IMG/VR virus record: IMGVR_UViG_3300017971_000190
Span: 157,680 to 221,679 of that record
DNA length: 64,000 nt
From: a virus
Strand: one strand, 5' to 3'
The notes beneath the pieces were generated by a model. It was not told the origin of the DNA and ran no database searches. It was given only the letters and a program-made list of their open reading frames with translations. Numbering within the stretch: position 1 is the stretch's first letter; each line of letters begins with the position of its first letter. Shown piece after piece: positions 26,556 through 34,644 of this stretch. The position numbers were made by a program, and so were the translations under genes.

Positions 26556-27215
26556 TTACTCCTCTTCCAACGTCTCCTCTGTATCCTCAGGCTCAAACTC
26601 ACGGTTTGTAAGCAGCTCAACAAAAATGGTAAGGTGTCTTTCTGCCTCCTCATTAACAACTGGACTGTTTACCATAAAACCAGCAACAGCTTTCATAAAA
26701 TCAATATCGATTTCAGATTGAACTTCCTCTGTTGCACCTTCTTCAAGCTCTTCACTATAGCTCAAATCTACAAGAATTTGTTTTTGAAGTTTTCCAATAG
26801 CGTAAGCAACCGAGGGGCACTCAGTTTCAACTACTTCTTCATTTCGGAGAACATCAAAAGTGGTACCAGAATCAGGGCTTGAGATGGAGTAGGTATTTTC
26901 TCCGTAAGTAGCTGAAAAAGGGACTTTAAGAGGTTTGACTTCATTTTCAGCTGTGCGAAATTTGTCCCCAACATTTTTAAGCGTGAGAGTTAAAAAAGAA
27001 CTGTTTCTTTTCACAGAAACATTTTCTGTAGATCCCAAAACCTGTTTAGCACACAGTGTCAACAGTTTCCCAACTCTGACAGGATCTTTAGAACAATAAA
27101 TAGTAAGACGAGATTTATTCTTAGAAAGGGACGACGCAACTGTTACTTCGCGGAGATCACTTTTCTTAACAACCAAAAACAACCTATCTTTAATGCTGTG
27201 AAGTATTTTTTCCAT
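26556..27215 (-). CDS. Hypothetical protein, 219 aa
   Basis: ATG at 27215 is preferred to an upstream GTG that would extend it by nine residues. The N-terminal two thirds look like alternating strands and helices ('LFLVVKKSDLREVTVASS', 'LTIYCSKDPVRVGKLLTLCA'). The C-terminal third is acidic and helical. No recognised motif, signal or membrane helix. It sits between the lytic transglycosylase and the membrane protein. Confidence 0.55.
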   Translation of the reverse strand: MEKILHSIKDRLFLVVKKSDLREVTVASSLSKNKSRLTIYCSKDPVRVGKLLTLCAKQVLGSTENVSVKRNSSFLTLTLKNVGDKFRTAENEVKPLKVPFSATYGENTYSISSPDSGTTFDVLRNEEVVETECPSVAYAIGKLQKQILVDLSYSEELEEGATEEVQSEIDIDFMKAVAGFMVNSPVVNEEAERHLTIFVELLTNREFEPEDTEETLEEE

Positions 27216-27247
27216 AACGAACCAATCTAGGGTAGAGCACACAACTA

Positions 27248-27273
27248 GGATTTACACTCTAAAGTGCAAATCC
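27248..27273. promoter_or_regulatory. Near-perfect inverted repeat upstream of the 219-aa gene
   Basis: GGATTT-a-CACT and AGTG-c-AAATCC flank a four-base centre. The arms are ten base pairs with one mismatch. It lies in the short gap between the lytic transglycosylase terminator and the next gene, where an operator or a 5' leader hairpin would be expected. Function unknown. Confidence 0.4.
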
Positions 27274-27303
27274 CCATCCTCTCTTATAGAATAACTTAAA
27301 AGT

Positions 27304-27326
27304 GCTACTTTTTCGTTAAAAGTAGC
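27304..27326 (-). terminator. Intrinsic terminator at the end of the lytic transglycosylase gene
   Basis: On the minus strand GCTACTTTT and AAAAGTAGC form a nine-base-pair stem with a five-base loop, followed by ACTTTTAAG. It overlaps the last codons and stop of the gene. The T-rich 3' flank fits rho-independent termination. Confidence 0.6.
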
Positions 27327-28336
27327 TTTTCGGTGGGTTTCTTAGTTTTAGAGGGTGGGTAAAATTTGGTTCGAATAGATTTTATACGAAAGCATCTTCT
27401 ACAACTACGTTTACTACGAATCTTGTTTCTAGCTCCATAGTAAAAACAGCTGAGTTTTGTCCAGTAAGCTGCAATAGCAAAACACTTTCGTTTACCCCTT
27501 TTACAACCTTTGTATTCTGCGTACCAAATAGCTTTACTGGGATAGTGACTGATAAACATGCGGTTACAACGATAAGAACTTCTACAACGATTACGGGTTT
27601 TATAGTATGTACCTTGATTGTATCGATTCATAACACAACGGTTGAGAGGTTGATTGGATTTAAAGTTGGTTTTACAAAAAGATACATGTCTAGCTAATTC
27701 TTTTGCACTTTTTAAAAAGACCAAATTATAATCGCTGGCATAACGTTTGCACATACGTCGCACATACGCAGCTTTTCCATAAATGCGGTGCTGGGTAATT
27801 CCGCAATCTGCACCACAAGCCCGTCTACCCCCGAAAGGAAGAGGTTGTCCACAACGTGCATCTATGAGTTGAAGAGGACGGAAATCACTTTCCATACGTC
27901 CTACAGCAATAAGGAATGTGGCATCTATACCAGTTGCTTTTTCTGCCTTCAAAGCAGCTGTGACAATTCTTTCACGTTTCTTTTGAGATTTCTTAGCATG
28001 CTTAAAACAATACCTTAAACGACGATTACACTTTTTAAAGAGATATTTGCTTTTCTTTTCCCAACGTTTGCAACGGTGCCGTTGCAGACAGTCTTTACGG
28101 GAAACCATAACTCCCTTGTCTTCAATAGCCTCAACAGATTTAAGCAGCTCTTTTCTTCTCTCTTCTAAATTGACTTTCGATTTCTTAGCCACTATACCAT
28201 CAAATAAATGATCTACTTTTTCTACCACGTCTTTCTCTTTTAAACTATCTCCTGTGGGAGGCTCTGCAACAACAGAAGTAGGGAGTAAAAAACAAAGTAA
28301 AATGAAGAATAACGAAAACGTTGCTGATTTTCTCAT
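27305..28336 (-). CDS. Secreted, cysteine-rich lytic transglycosylase-like protein, 343 aa
   Basis: A Sec signal peptide (FSLFFILLCFLLPTSVVA, cleavage after about residue 24) precedes a basic linker and an SLT-like core: 'ATGIDATFLIAVGRMESDF' with candidate catalytic Glu149, then 'CGADCGITQHRIYG'. Lytic transglycosylases cleave peptidoglycan glycan strands; a phage enzyme of this kind could serve lysis. The mature protein has about 17 cysteines and is very Arg/Lys-rich, which is unusual and implies many disulfides or bound metal. It has its own terminator. Confidence 0.7.
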   Translation of the reverse strand: MRKSATFSLFFILLCFLLPTSVVAEPPTGDSLKEKDVVEKVDHLFDGIVAKKSKVNLEERRKELLKSVEAIEDKGVMVSRKDCLQRHRCKRWEKKSKYLFKKCNRRLRYCFKHAKKSQKKRERIVTAALKAEKATGIDATFLIAVGRMESDFRPLQLIDARCGQPLPFGGRRACGADCGITQHRIYGKAAYVRRMCKRYASDYNLVFLKSAKELARHVSFCKTNFKSNQPLNRCVMNRYNQGTYYKTRNRCRSSYRCNRMFISHYPSKAIWYAEYKGCKRGKRKCFAIAAYWTKLSCFYYGARNKIRSKRSCRRCFRIKSIRTKFYPPSKTKKPTEKLLLTKK

Positions 28337-28417
28337 GGTAAAGTATTCCTTTCTTCCTTACGGTTACGATTGTTTTCCCTTTACAAAAGGAGGGAGTTAA
28401 ACTGTGAAGGGAAAAGG

Positions 28418-28436
28418 TGAGAACAGAACGTTCTCA
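28418..28436 (-). terminator. Hairpin terminator after the terminase-small-like gene
   Basis: TGAGAAC and GTTCTCA form a seven-base-pair stem with a five-base loop, overlapping the stop codon. The minus-strand flank is CCTTTTCCC. A further long-range pairing (28373-28381 with 28407-28415) is possible in the gap. The spacing suggests that the lytic transglycosylase gene downstream has its own promoter in this 97-base gap. Confidence 0.45.
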
Positions 28437-29117
28437 GTGAAGCGTTGGGAGGGAGCTGTCTTTTTCTTTTTTTGAGGCGGAAGTTTTCTTTTTCTTACTC
28501 ACCTTTTTGGCGCTGTTTTGTTCAGCAATAACGCTAACCAATTTTGGTTTGAGTCTTTCTTCTCCAGCCTCAATTATGAAAAAGCGAGTGCTAATTTTTT
28601 TCCAAGTGTCTTTAACCAATTTTTGAACTTTGGTATCGTAGCGATTGGTAAGTAACTCTCTTAATTCTTGATCAAAAATACCACCTTCTTCAATTAATAT
28701 TTTAGCCATTTCACTAAGCAACGGTCTTAGAACCTGACCATGCACAGCATTTACTAAATCTTCATTGGGACGCATACGTTCAATACCAGCAGCATATTCA
28801 CGTACTTCTCGAATTAAATCCTTGTAAAAAATAGAAGCTCCAACACGTTGTTCATCACTACCAAATCTGTAATCGTTTCTGGCTTCTTCCAAATCTTTTA
28901 AAAGGGTATCGAGAATAGTTTGAAGGGTCTCTATGCCACTTTTAGGAGGGGTTTTAGGAGCACCACCTAGACAGTTATTGTAGTGGCGTAAAATGGCCCG
29001 GGGTGGTAAATCGTACTTCTCTGCCAACTGCTCAACAGACAGTTTTCCTCTCTCAATAGACTTGTTAAGCCGTTTGAGTTTTTTGAGTTTCAGTTTTTGG
29101 CAGAGTTTGCAGCTCAC
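28434..29117 (-). CDS. HTH protein, possible small terminase subunit, 227 aa
   Basis: The apparent start is GTG at 29117. The N terminus has CKLCQKLKLKKL and then a helix-turn-helix, LSVEQLAEKYDLPPRAILRH, followed by a helical middle (about 70-170) and a Lys-rich tail (KKVSKKKKTSASKKEKD). N-terminal HTH plus helical oligomerisation region is the layout of phage small terminase subunits, and the gene lies upstream of TerL, though separated by three genes. This remains a context-based suggestion; a transcription regulator is the alternative. Confidence 0.5.
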   Translation of the reverse strand: MSCKLCQKLKLKKLKRLNKSIERGKLSVEQLAEKYDLPPRAILRHYNNCLGGAPKTPPKSGIETLQTILDTLLKDLEEARNDYRFGSDEQRVGASIFYKDLIREVREYAAGIERMRPNEDLVNAVHGQVLRPLLSEMAKILIEEGGIFDQELRELLTNRYDTKVQKLVKDTWKKISTRFFIIEAGEERLKPKLVSVIAEQNSAKKVSKKKKTSASKKEKDSSLPTLH

Positions 29118-29126
29118 GAAAATCCC

Positions 29127-29498
29127 TTAGAACATGTGACTAGGCAGCTTCATACCAAGTGCGTGAGCTGCTTTGAAAATGTTGTTACGCATGAGGGAGA
29201 GACCCCACCGATCGCCATTTTCAATTACAGATCTCATGCGATTAAATGCTTCTAGTTCATTTCTGGTTAACTCGAATTTATTGTAGAAGTACTCATAAAC
29301 TTTATTTAACAATTCAACAGACTGTTCATCTTTATCTAAAACATCAACAGTATCCACATACGCAGTTACATCTACAAGGGCTTCGATAGCACTTTCAGCT
29401 CTTCGTTGCCTAGCAGCTAAACGTGAGCGACGAATACGTTTACGTCGCCTCCAGGAAGAATTATTTTTTGCCAATCTTGGTCGTCTGCGTTTTAACAT
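29127..29498 (-). CDS. R-tagged protein with double arginine cluster, 123 aa
   Basis: ATG at 29498 is preceded by AAGGAG and gives MLKRRRPRLAKNNSSWRRRK. A second cluster, RIRRSRLAARQRRAESAIEAL, follows at once, so the first 40 residues are extremely basic. A helical domain follows. This is the only R-tagged small gene upstream of the terminase; two successive motifs ending in RLA are consistent with two processing or binding units. Confidence 0.65.
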   Translation of the reverse strand: MLKRRRPRLAKNNSSWRRRKRIRRSRLAARQRRAESAIEALVDVTAYVDTVDVLDKDEQSVELLNKVYEYFYNKFELTRNELEAFNRMRSVIENGDRWGLSLMRNNIFKAAHALGMKLPSHMF

Positions 29499-29508
29499 GA
29501 GTATCTCC

Positions 29509-32500
29509 TTAAAGTTCTTCGCCTTCGTAACCATGAAGGTAATTTCTTAGTTCATACATATCTTCTTCATCTGCAAAGAAAACAAGAGCTAGCCTACCTG
29601 TGTCTTCATCCAAAGTAATTTCGTAACTTCCAGCTGGGAGTTCGCTGTAACCACTGTTCATAGGCATAACAATATAACGGGTAAGGGCACTTTGTAAATC
29701 TTCTTCACTGGCTTCAGAACCCAACTTTTTACGTAAATCGTAGTGTTTGACTACAGTCCAAAACTCTTCATCACTAGCGTTGGCAGGTAAAATTTCGTCT
29801 ACCTCAAATTCCATAGAGTCAGCTTCGCCTTCATAGGCGTCACTGTAATTGAGGTGGTTAAGTACGTGGCCATCGAAAACAGCTACGTCGTCTTGGAGAT
29901 CGTAACGAGCCATAATCTTCCTCCGTTTGAAAGAGGCTTCCATTTCCCACGGAATAGGTTTAACAGGCTTCTTTTTACGACGACGTTTTCTTTGTTTTAG
30001 AGCTTTATCTGTAACAGGCCACAACGTTTTCTTCTCTAAAGCCAACTCAAAAATATCAGCAATAATTTTGTCGTGAAGATACCATTTATCATTTTTATCA
30101 TAACCTTCTTCCAAACGCTCTTTAGCAAGTCTATTAGACGTATCCTTATTTCGTCTAAGGTCATTAAAATCTCTATGTGCTGCTAACCAAGCAGCTCTTT
30201 CATCTATTTGCTGTTCGGTTAAATCAACAGGCATAATATCGCCATGAGGCATATGAGGTTTATCGTACCAATCAACTGGTCTCTCATTGTCAATTATACG
30301 TGCTTTTTTTCGGAAAGTAGATCCTCTTCTTCCCTTACCAAAAGTATTTACCAAACCTTGACAATCTGCATCAGGAGGACAGTAAAATACCATGACTAGT
30401 CTATTAGCGTCGTCTACAGTAAACTGGTAACGACCACCAAACTCAGCTAGTTCACTGTTGCCTTGATTAAGGGGTGTAGCAATATTGTAGTTTAAGCTGT
30501 TCACGACGAACATGCGAAGTTCTTGAAGGTCTCCGCTACTTCTTAAACTATCGGGAAGTGAGAGTCCCTCTTTCTCGGCCATAATCTCCCACTCATCCCA
30601 AGGGGCATCCCAACTAATAAGCGTATCAAGTACGCAATCGAGATGATCAATAGTAGATTTCCTAGCTTGCTCTCTAAGACACTGTTTGACCATGTCATCA
30701 TAATGGTGAGGTCTAAGGGGCATTGCTTGTCTACGTCGTCCACTACGCCTAACTCTACCTTCTCTACTATGTTCTTTTCTAAACGCCTCAACAGCAAATT
30801 CTAAAGCCTGACCAGCAACCTTGTCACTAAGATCAAAAAGCTGTTCATGCAGTGTAAAGTCACTGGACATGAGAGCTAAAATTTCTTCTCCCTCAATGTC
30901 CATGGCACAAAGTTCATCCCAAGTACCTTCACATTCCCACGTACCAATACCACTACCAGCTTCTTCCCAAACAGCGTAGAGAATACCATCATCTTCATCC
31001 ATAAGGAGATCATAAGCTTCTTCTTTTTGGTCCGGTGTTAAACTGGTGTTGGAAGCCAGATATTTTTTAACAGCTGCTTTCCATTTCTGCACCCAAGCAT
31101 TTTTAAATTGTTCTGTTTCCGCCCAAAGTTCATCGTGTAAATACTCAAAAGCGTGATTTACATAATCACCCCAATCTTGATAAAAAGTGTCTAACATTAC
31201 TTCAAGTTGAGCATCACTTAAAGACTCAACTTGTTTGGGGTAAGTCTCTCTGGCAAATTTTACACCTTCACTGCCTTCCAGTTCTTGACCTTCACTTTCA
31301 ACAACAGTGCTTTCAATTTCTTGCATGAGCCCTTCCATAAGGGTTCTAGCATGATGATAGTAAAGAGCTATTTTACGACGCATTCTTGCTTTCCCTTCCA
31401 ACCTTAATTGTTGTTGACGAGGGTCAACACCTTCGGTGTATTCTTTAACTAGATGCCAAATTGGATGGGAAGGATCAAGGTAATCGTCACCCCAATTTTC
31501 CGCCATTTCCCGGACTATATCTTCGGTAGAGAGGTATTTATCTCTAGATAATTTTTGTATGTTTTTTCTAATATCTTCTTCAGTACCGTGAAAAATAGAA
31601 CCAAATTCTTCTTCAGCCTTTTCTTCTTCCATTTCTTTAATTTTATTTTGCACAGCGTGTTGCGCTAAACTACGTGATGCTTTCATATCTTCTTGAATGC
31701 TTTTCCATTCTTCTTCACCAGCACTAGCAGTCACGTTTTTAATTTCTGGCCAGAGTAAACTTTCTACTTCACCTTTTAACTGACTTTCGTTTACATCTTC
31801 ATGCCAGAGAGAATCTACAATGTCATTCTGATAAGTATCAAAATCACCCCACTCAGAAACTCCACCAATGGCGTCAAAGAAAGCTTGGTCAGCAGCATAA
31901 TCTCCCATATTTTCTATGGCTTGTCTAACTTTGCCTTCTGCTAAACTCCACGGATCTTCCTCATTTCCCACTTTAGAGATTAATTGTGCCAACGTATTTT
32001 CAATCCAATCTTCAACAGTACTTTTAACATCATCTAAGAAGTAGTCAGGACTAGGAGCGCTGTCATAAATGGCACTGCTGTAAACTTCTTTAAGAACGTC
32101 TAGCATGAGTTTAGGGTCATCACTAGCAGGAAGTTCTTCAAGTTCTACTAAACGTAGGAAGTCATCTTTATCTAGAACCTCCATCTCATCAGCATACAGC
32201 TGATGATAAATAGAATTCTGATAATCTTCACCCCAGTAACCCGCTGTTCTCTTAAAAGCAGCCACCAAGGATTTAGCAAAAGCTTGTTTCATTTGAAACA
32301 TTTCGGCACTGACTTTTTTACCTTCCAAATCCCAACTAGCAAGAGCTTTAGTTTCTGGACCACCGTGCTCAATACCTGCCTCAGTGATATAAGCTTTAGC
32401 TGGTACAGGAAGTTCAAACTCATCGAAGTCTTTGCTACTGGCTGGGCGCAAACCAAATTTAGCTAGTTCATCAGCAGTTACATGAGTTTTAGTCGGAATA

Positions 32501-32901
32501 GCATTTTCTGGTGTGAGCAATTCTACCTCAAAAATCTGTCTATCACTATCGTCTACATTGATACTTCTAACGTAGAGGAAGGGATAACGATCTTCAGCAG
32601 CATCAGCGTAGTACCACTTGTTCTTTTCTAAATTAAGTCTGCTAGCGTTTCGCTTTTTAGGTTTCTTAGAGCTGCTTTCTATTTCCTGAAGACAGCTGCA
32701 GCGAGCTACTTTTAAATCATACTTAGTAGCAAAAGCTTCTAATTTAGGCAAGTCTGCTACTTTAACATTATTTAAACCAATAGTAGCTTCGTTAGTAGAA
32801 AAAAGAGAAGCTCCTCTTTCCTGTAACAAAGGTTTGGCTTTTTCTACAGCCCCTGGAGCACCAGTTAAAGTGACAGCCCCATAAAATTGGACTTTACTCA
32901 T
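29509..32901 (-). CDS. Giant mosaic late protein with several R-bordered modules, 1130 aa
   Basis: ATG at 32901 is used because GAGGGAAATAAGATC precedes it; ten in-frame upstream residues are then leader. Modules: a small alpha/beta N-terminal domain (YGAVTLTGAPGAVEKAK, which looks like an ACT- or BRCT-sized fold), SSKKPKKRNASRLN, a long acidic helical region, RMRRKIALYYHHA (ATG 31383), RVRRSGRRRQAMPLRP, a pair of related C-terminal domains ('NYNIATPLNQGNSELAEFGG' and 'RYIVMPMNSGYSELPAGSY'), and between them FKRRKIMARYDLQDD (ATG 29913). No enzyme motif recognised; the virion is the likely location. Confidence 0.65.
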   Translation of the reverse strand: MSKVQFYGAVTLTGAPGAVEKAKPLLQERGASLFSTNEATIGLNNVKVADLPKLEAFATKYDLKVARCSCLQEIESSSKKPKKRNASRLNLEKNKWYYADAAEDRYPFLYVRSINVDDSDRQIFEVELLTPENAIPTKTHVTADELAKFGLRPASSKDFDEFELPVPAKAYITEAGIEHGGPETKALASWDLEGKKVSAEMFQMKQAFAKSLVAAFKRTAGYWGEDYQNSIYHQLYADEMEVLDKDDFLRLVELEELPASDDPKLMLDVLKEVYSSAIYDSAPSPDYFLDDVKSTVEDWIENTLAQLISKVGNEEDPWSLAEGKVRQAIENMGDYAADQAFFDAIGGVSEWGDFDTYQNDIVDSLWHEDVNESQLKGEVESLLWPEIKNVTASAGEEEWKSIQEDMKASRSLAQHAVQNKIKEMEEEKAEEEFGSIFHGTEEDIRKNIQKLSRDKYLSTEDIVREMAENWGDDYLDPSHPIWHLVKEYTEGVDPRQQQLRLEGKARMRRKIALYYHHARTLMEGLMQEIESTVVESEGQELEGSEGVKFARETYPKQVESLSDAQLEVMLDTFYQDWGDYVNHAFEYLHDELWAETEQFKNAWVQKWKAAVKKYLASNTSLTPDQKEEAYDLLMDEDDGILYAVWEEAGSGIGTWECEGTWDELCAMDIEGEEILALMSSDFTLHEQLFDLSDKVAGQALEFAVEAFRKEHSREGRVRRSGRRRQAMPLRPHHYDDMVKQCLREQARKSTIDHLDCVLDTLISWDAPWDEWEIMAEKEGLSLPDSLRSSGDLQELRMFVVNSLNYNIATPLNQGNSELAEFGGRYQFTVDDANRLVMVFYCPPDADCQGLVNTFGKGRRGSTFRKKARIIDNERPVDWYDKPHMPHGDIMPVDLTEQQIDERAAWLAAHRDFNDLRRNKDTSNRLAKERLEEGYDKNDKWYLHDKIIADIFELALEKKTLWPVTDKALKQRKRRRKKKPVKPIPWEMEASFKRRKIMARYDLQDDVAVFDGHVLNHLNYSDAYEGEADSMEFEVDEILPANASDEEFWTVVKHYDLRKKLGSEASEEDLQSALTRYIVMPMNSGYSELPAGSYEITLDEDTGRLALVFFADEEDMYELRNYLHGYEGEEL
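29911..29926 (-). promoter_or_regulatory. Strong in-frame internal ribosome-binding site and ATG at 29913
   Basis: The minus strand reads CGGAGGAAGATT then ATG GCT CGT TAC. GGAGG six bases from an ATG is as good as any authentic start in the window. It opens a final module of about 134 residues that repeats a domain found earlier in the same protein. Independent translation of this module is likely on sequence grounds. Confidence 0.55.
31381..31398 (-). promoter_or_regulatory. In-frame internal Shine-Dalgarno-like site and ATG at 31383
   Basis: GGAAGGGAAAGCAAGA precedes ATG and the codons for RRKIALYYHHARTL. It is another basic module start inside the 1130-residue gene. Spacing from the GGAAGG core is slightly long. 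Confidence 0.35.
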
Positions 32902-32905
32902 GATC

Positions 32906-33145
32906 TTATTTCCCTCTGTAGTACCGGTCATAAAGGGCTTTTACCACTCTTCGCCGTTTTGATGGTATGCTAAGAAAGCGACTATTTTCCAAAACGTGCA
33001 TGAAAATTTTAGCCGCTATATCGTCTGAGTTCTGAAATCCACCCGTCGCCCGAAAAATAATTTCAAAAATGTTATCTAAGCGCCGCAGTAAAGCTGCACC
33101 GATTTTGGTATCAGTGGTGCCTTTCTTTTTTCTACTGACTCTCAT
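32906..33145 (-). CDS. Small basic protein, 79 aa
   Basis: Starts MRVSRKKKGTTDTKIGAALL and ends SKRRRVVKALYDRYYRGK, so both ends are basic around a short helical core. It overlaps the leader of the giant mosaic gene. The general style matches the R-tagged set. Not recognised. Confidence 0.55.
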   Translation of the reverse strand: MRVSRKKKGTTDTKIGAALLRRLDNIFEIIFRATGGFQNSDDIAAKIFMHVLENSRFLSIPSKRRRVVKALYDRYYRGK

Positions 33146-33158
33146 AATTAGTACCTCT

Positions 33159-34019
33159 TTAGTAGCCCATGATATCTATGGGTAAATCTTTCAATTGTTC
33201 ATCTCGTTTTTTAGCTTCAGCATCTTTAGTGGCTGTTTCTTCTAAGCGATCTGCCAAGTCTTTGTAACGAAAACGTTGCACTACCAACCAAATAAGAGGA
33301 GTGGGAAGATTACCTGTTGCAGAGACTGCTAGTGGTAAATCTTCATCTTCGCTTTCAACTAACTGACTTTCAAAAGTTTCAACTTTCTTCCAAAGGTCTT
33401 TACTACCAGCTCTTTTCAAAGCTTTTTTAATCAATTGGTCAATATGAAAACCTTGCTTTTTAAGATCGTCAATTACCTGAATTTTATCTTTATCCGCAAG
33501 TTCGTTGAAAGCAGCAAATACGTAAGTCCATTGCAGAGGAAAGAGATCTAGAGTTTTCTTATATTTAAAAAGTTGCCAGTTAACATAGGCTAAAATGGCT
33601 TCTGGCCTAGCCAGTTGTGAAAGACCAGGTACTCTACGACCATACCAAACCACTTTAATTACATCATACAACAAACCAAATTTGGAAATAAGCATATCTG
33701 TAGTTACAGTAGAAGGAAGTAAGTACCAGTAGATTAAATGATCTGTGGGTAAAAGATTTCTACCGTTAATAAAAGGAAGTTCCTCTTCGTACTTTTTTAA
33801 ATCTTCGGTTGGAACTAAAACAATGACATCTAAATCTGATTTTTCGTCGTAGTAATTGGTTACTAATTCACCCGCTAAAAGTACACCTGTAGCAGTGGGA
33901 AAACGTGTAGCAATCACGTCTTCAATTTGCGCTCTGGTACGGGGTAGCAACTCGTTTTCGTTGCTAGTTTGCCACACATCAGGGGCAAGATATAGATGGT
34001 AAAATTCTTCCCAAGGCAT
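33159..34019 (-). CDS. Nucleotidyltransferase-fold protein, 286 aa
   Basis: Residues 43-70 show the pol-beta-type nucleotidyltransferase pattern: a Gly-containing turn (LLAGELVTNYYDEK) followed by SDLDVIVLVP at 61-70, whose two Asp residues are the usual metal ligands. The rest is mostly helical, as in minimal NTases. Substrate unknown; AMP or nucleotide transfer to protein, RNA or a small molecule are possibilities. There is no Shine-Dalgarno before its ATG, and it lies directly downstream of a 14-bp hairpin. Confidence 0.6.
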   Translation of the reverse strand: MPWEEFYHLYLAPDVWQTSNENELLPRTRAQIEDVIATRFPTATGVLLAGELVTNYYDEKSDLDVIVLVPTEDLKKYEEELPFINGRNLLPTDHLIYWYLLPSTVTTDMLISKFGLLYDVIKVVWYGRRVPGLSQLARPEAILAYVNWQLFKYKKTLDLFPLQWTYVFAAFNELADKDKIQVIDDLKKQGFHIDQLIKKALKRAGSKDLWKKVETFESQLVESEDEDLPLAVSATGNLPTPLIWLVVQRFRYKDLADRLEETATKDAEAKKRDEQLKDLPIDIMGY

Positions 34020-34034
34020 TTTAAAAATGTATTA

Positions 34035-34074
34035 CTGTGGGAGGGAGAAAATAATAGCTCTCTCCCTCCCACAG
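34035..34074. terminator. 14-bp perfect hairpin between structural-type gene and NTase gene
   Basis: CTGTGGGAGGGAGA (34035-34048) pairs perfectly with 34061-34074 around a 12-base loop. On the minus strand the stem is followed by TAATACATTTTTAAAATG, so it is T-rich close to the next start codon. It fits an intrinsic terminator after the highly initiated small gene upstream, with some read-through into the NTase gene. Confidence 0.6.
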
Positions 34075-34098
34075 GGTTTCACAAGTTTAGATTGTTAA

Positions 34099-34542
34099 TT
34101 AGGCCGGAGCCCCAGTTGCATCTACGAATCCAGTGCCGTCGCTGTAATTCGGTAAATCCGTATTTGTGTTAAACCCATTAAATCCTTCAGGCACATCATT
34201 AAATGCAGGTCTGGTACCAGCAACGGAATCGAAGAATGAAGTCATTCCATAAGGCATTCCTGTAGCAGCTTGCAGAGATTTAATGTAACACGGGGTAACC
34301 GTACTTCCATTAGTTCCACCAGTGAAGCCCATATCATCATACTTCGGGAATACACTGACCCGACCAACAGATACTAGAGCAGCCAAAGCGATACAGCGGT
34401 CTACATTGCCAACAATATGACGAGCTGGAACGTCCGCAAATTTACCTGGGTTAATACGAGTATTACCCACAATGACTGCGCTACTGTGAGTGTTGTGAAC
34501 TCTAAACAAGAGTTCGTCTTTCTGAATCCATCTTTGCGCCAT
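34099..34542 (-). CDS. Small structural-type protein, 147 aa
   Basis: Starts MAQRWIQKDELLFRVHN with AAGGAG well placed, and is flanked by hairpins on both sides, suggesting separate and strong expression. The protein appears beta-rich (SSAVIVGNTRINPGKFADV) with a Gly/Asn/Pro-rich C terminus lacking charged runs. That profile suits a head decoration, tail or fibre protein; it has no R-rich motif. Exact role unknown. Confidence 0.55.
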   Translation of the reverse strand: MAQRWIQKDELLFRVHNTHSSAVIVGNTRINPGKFADVPARHIVGNVDRCIALAALVSVGRVSVFPKYDDMGFTGGTNGSTVTPCYIKSLQAATGMPYGMTSFFDSVAGTRPAFNDVPEGFNGFNTNTDLPNYSDGTGFVDATGAPA

Positions 34543-34644
34543 AACTGTTTCTCCTTGGCTGCAAAACGTGAAACGATTTTGGTCTAAACTGGTATTTGAT
34601 ATCGTTGTTGTGAAGTGGGAGTTTTCCTCCCGTTAAAAAGTAAC

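Noticed and set aside
28373-28415. Nine-base inverted repeat TTTTCCCTT/AAGGGAAAA
   Set aside because: The arms are far apart and low in complexity; the shorter hairpin at 28418-28436 is a better explanation for termination.
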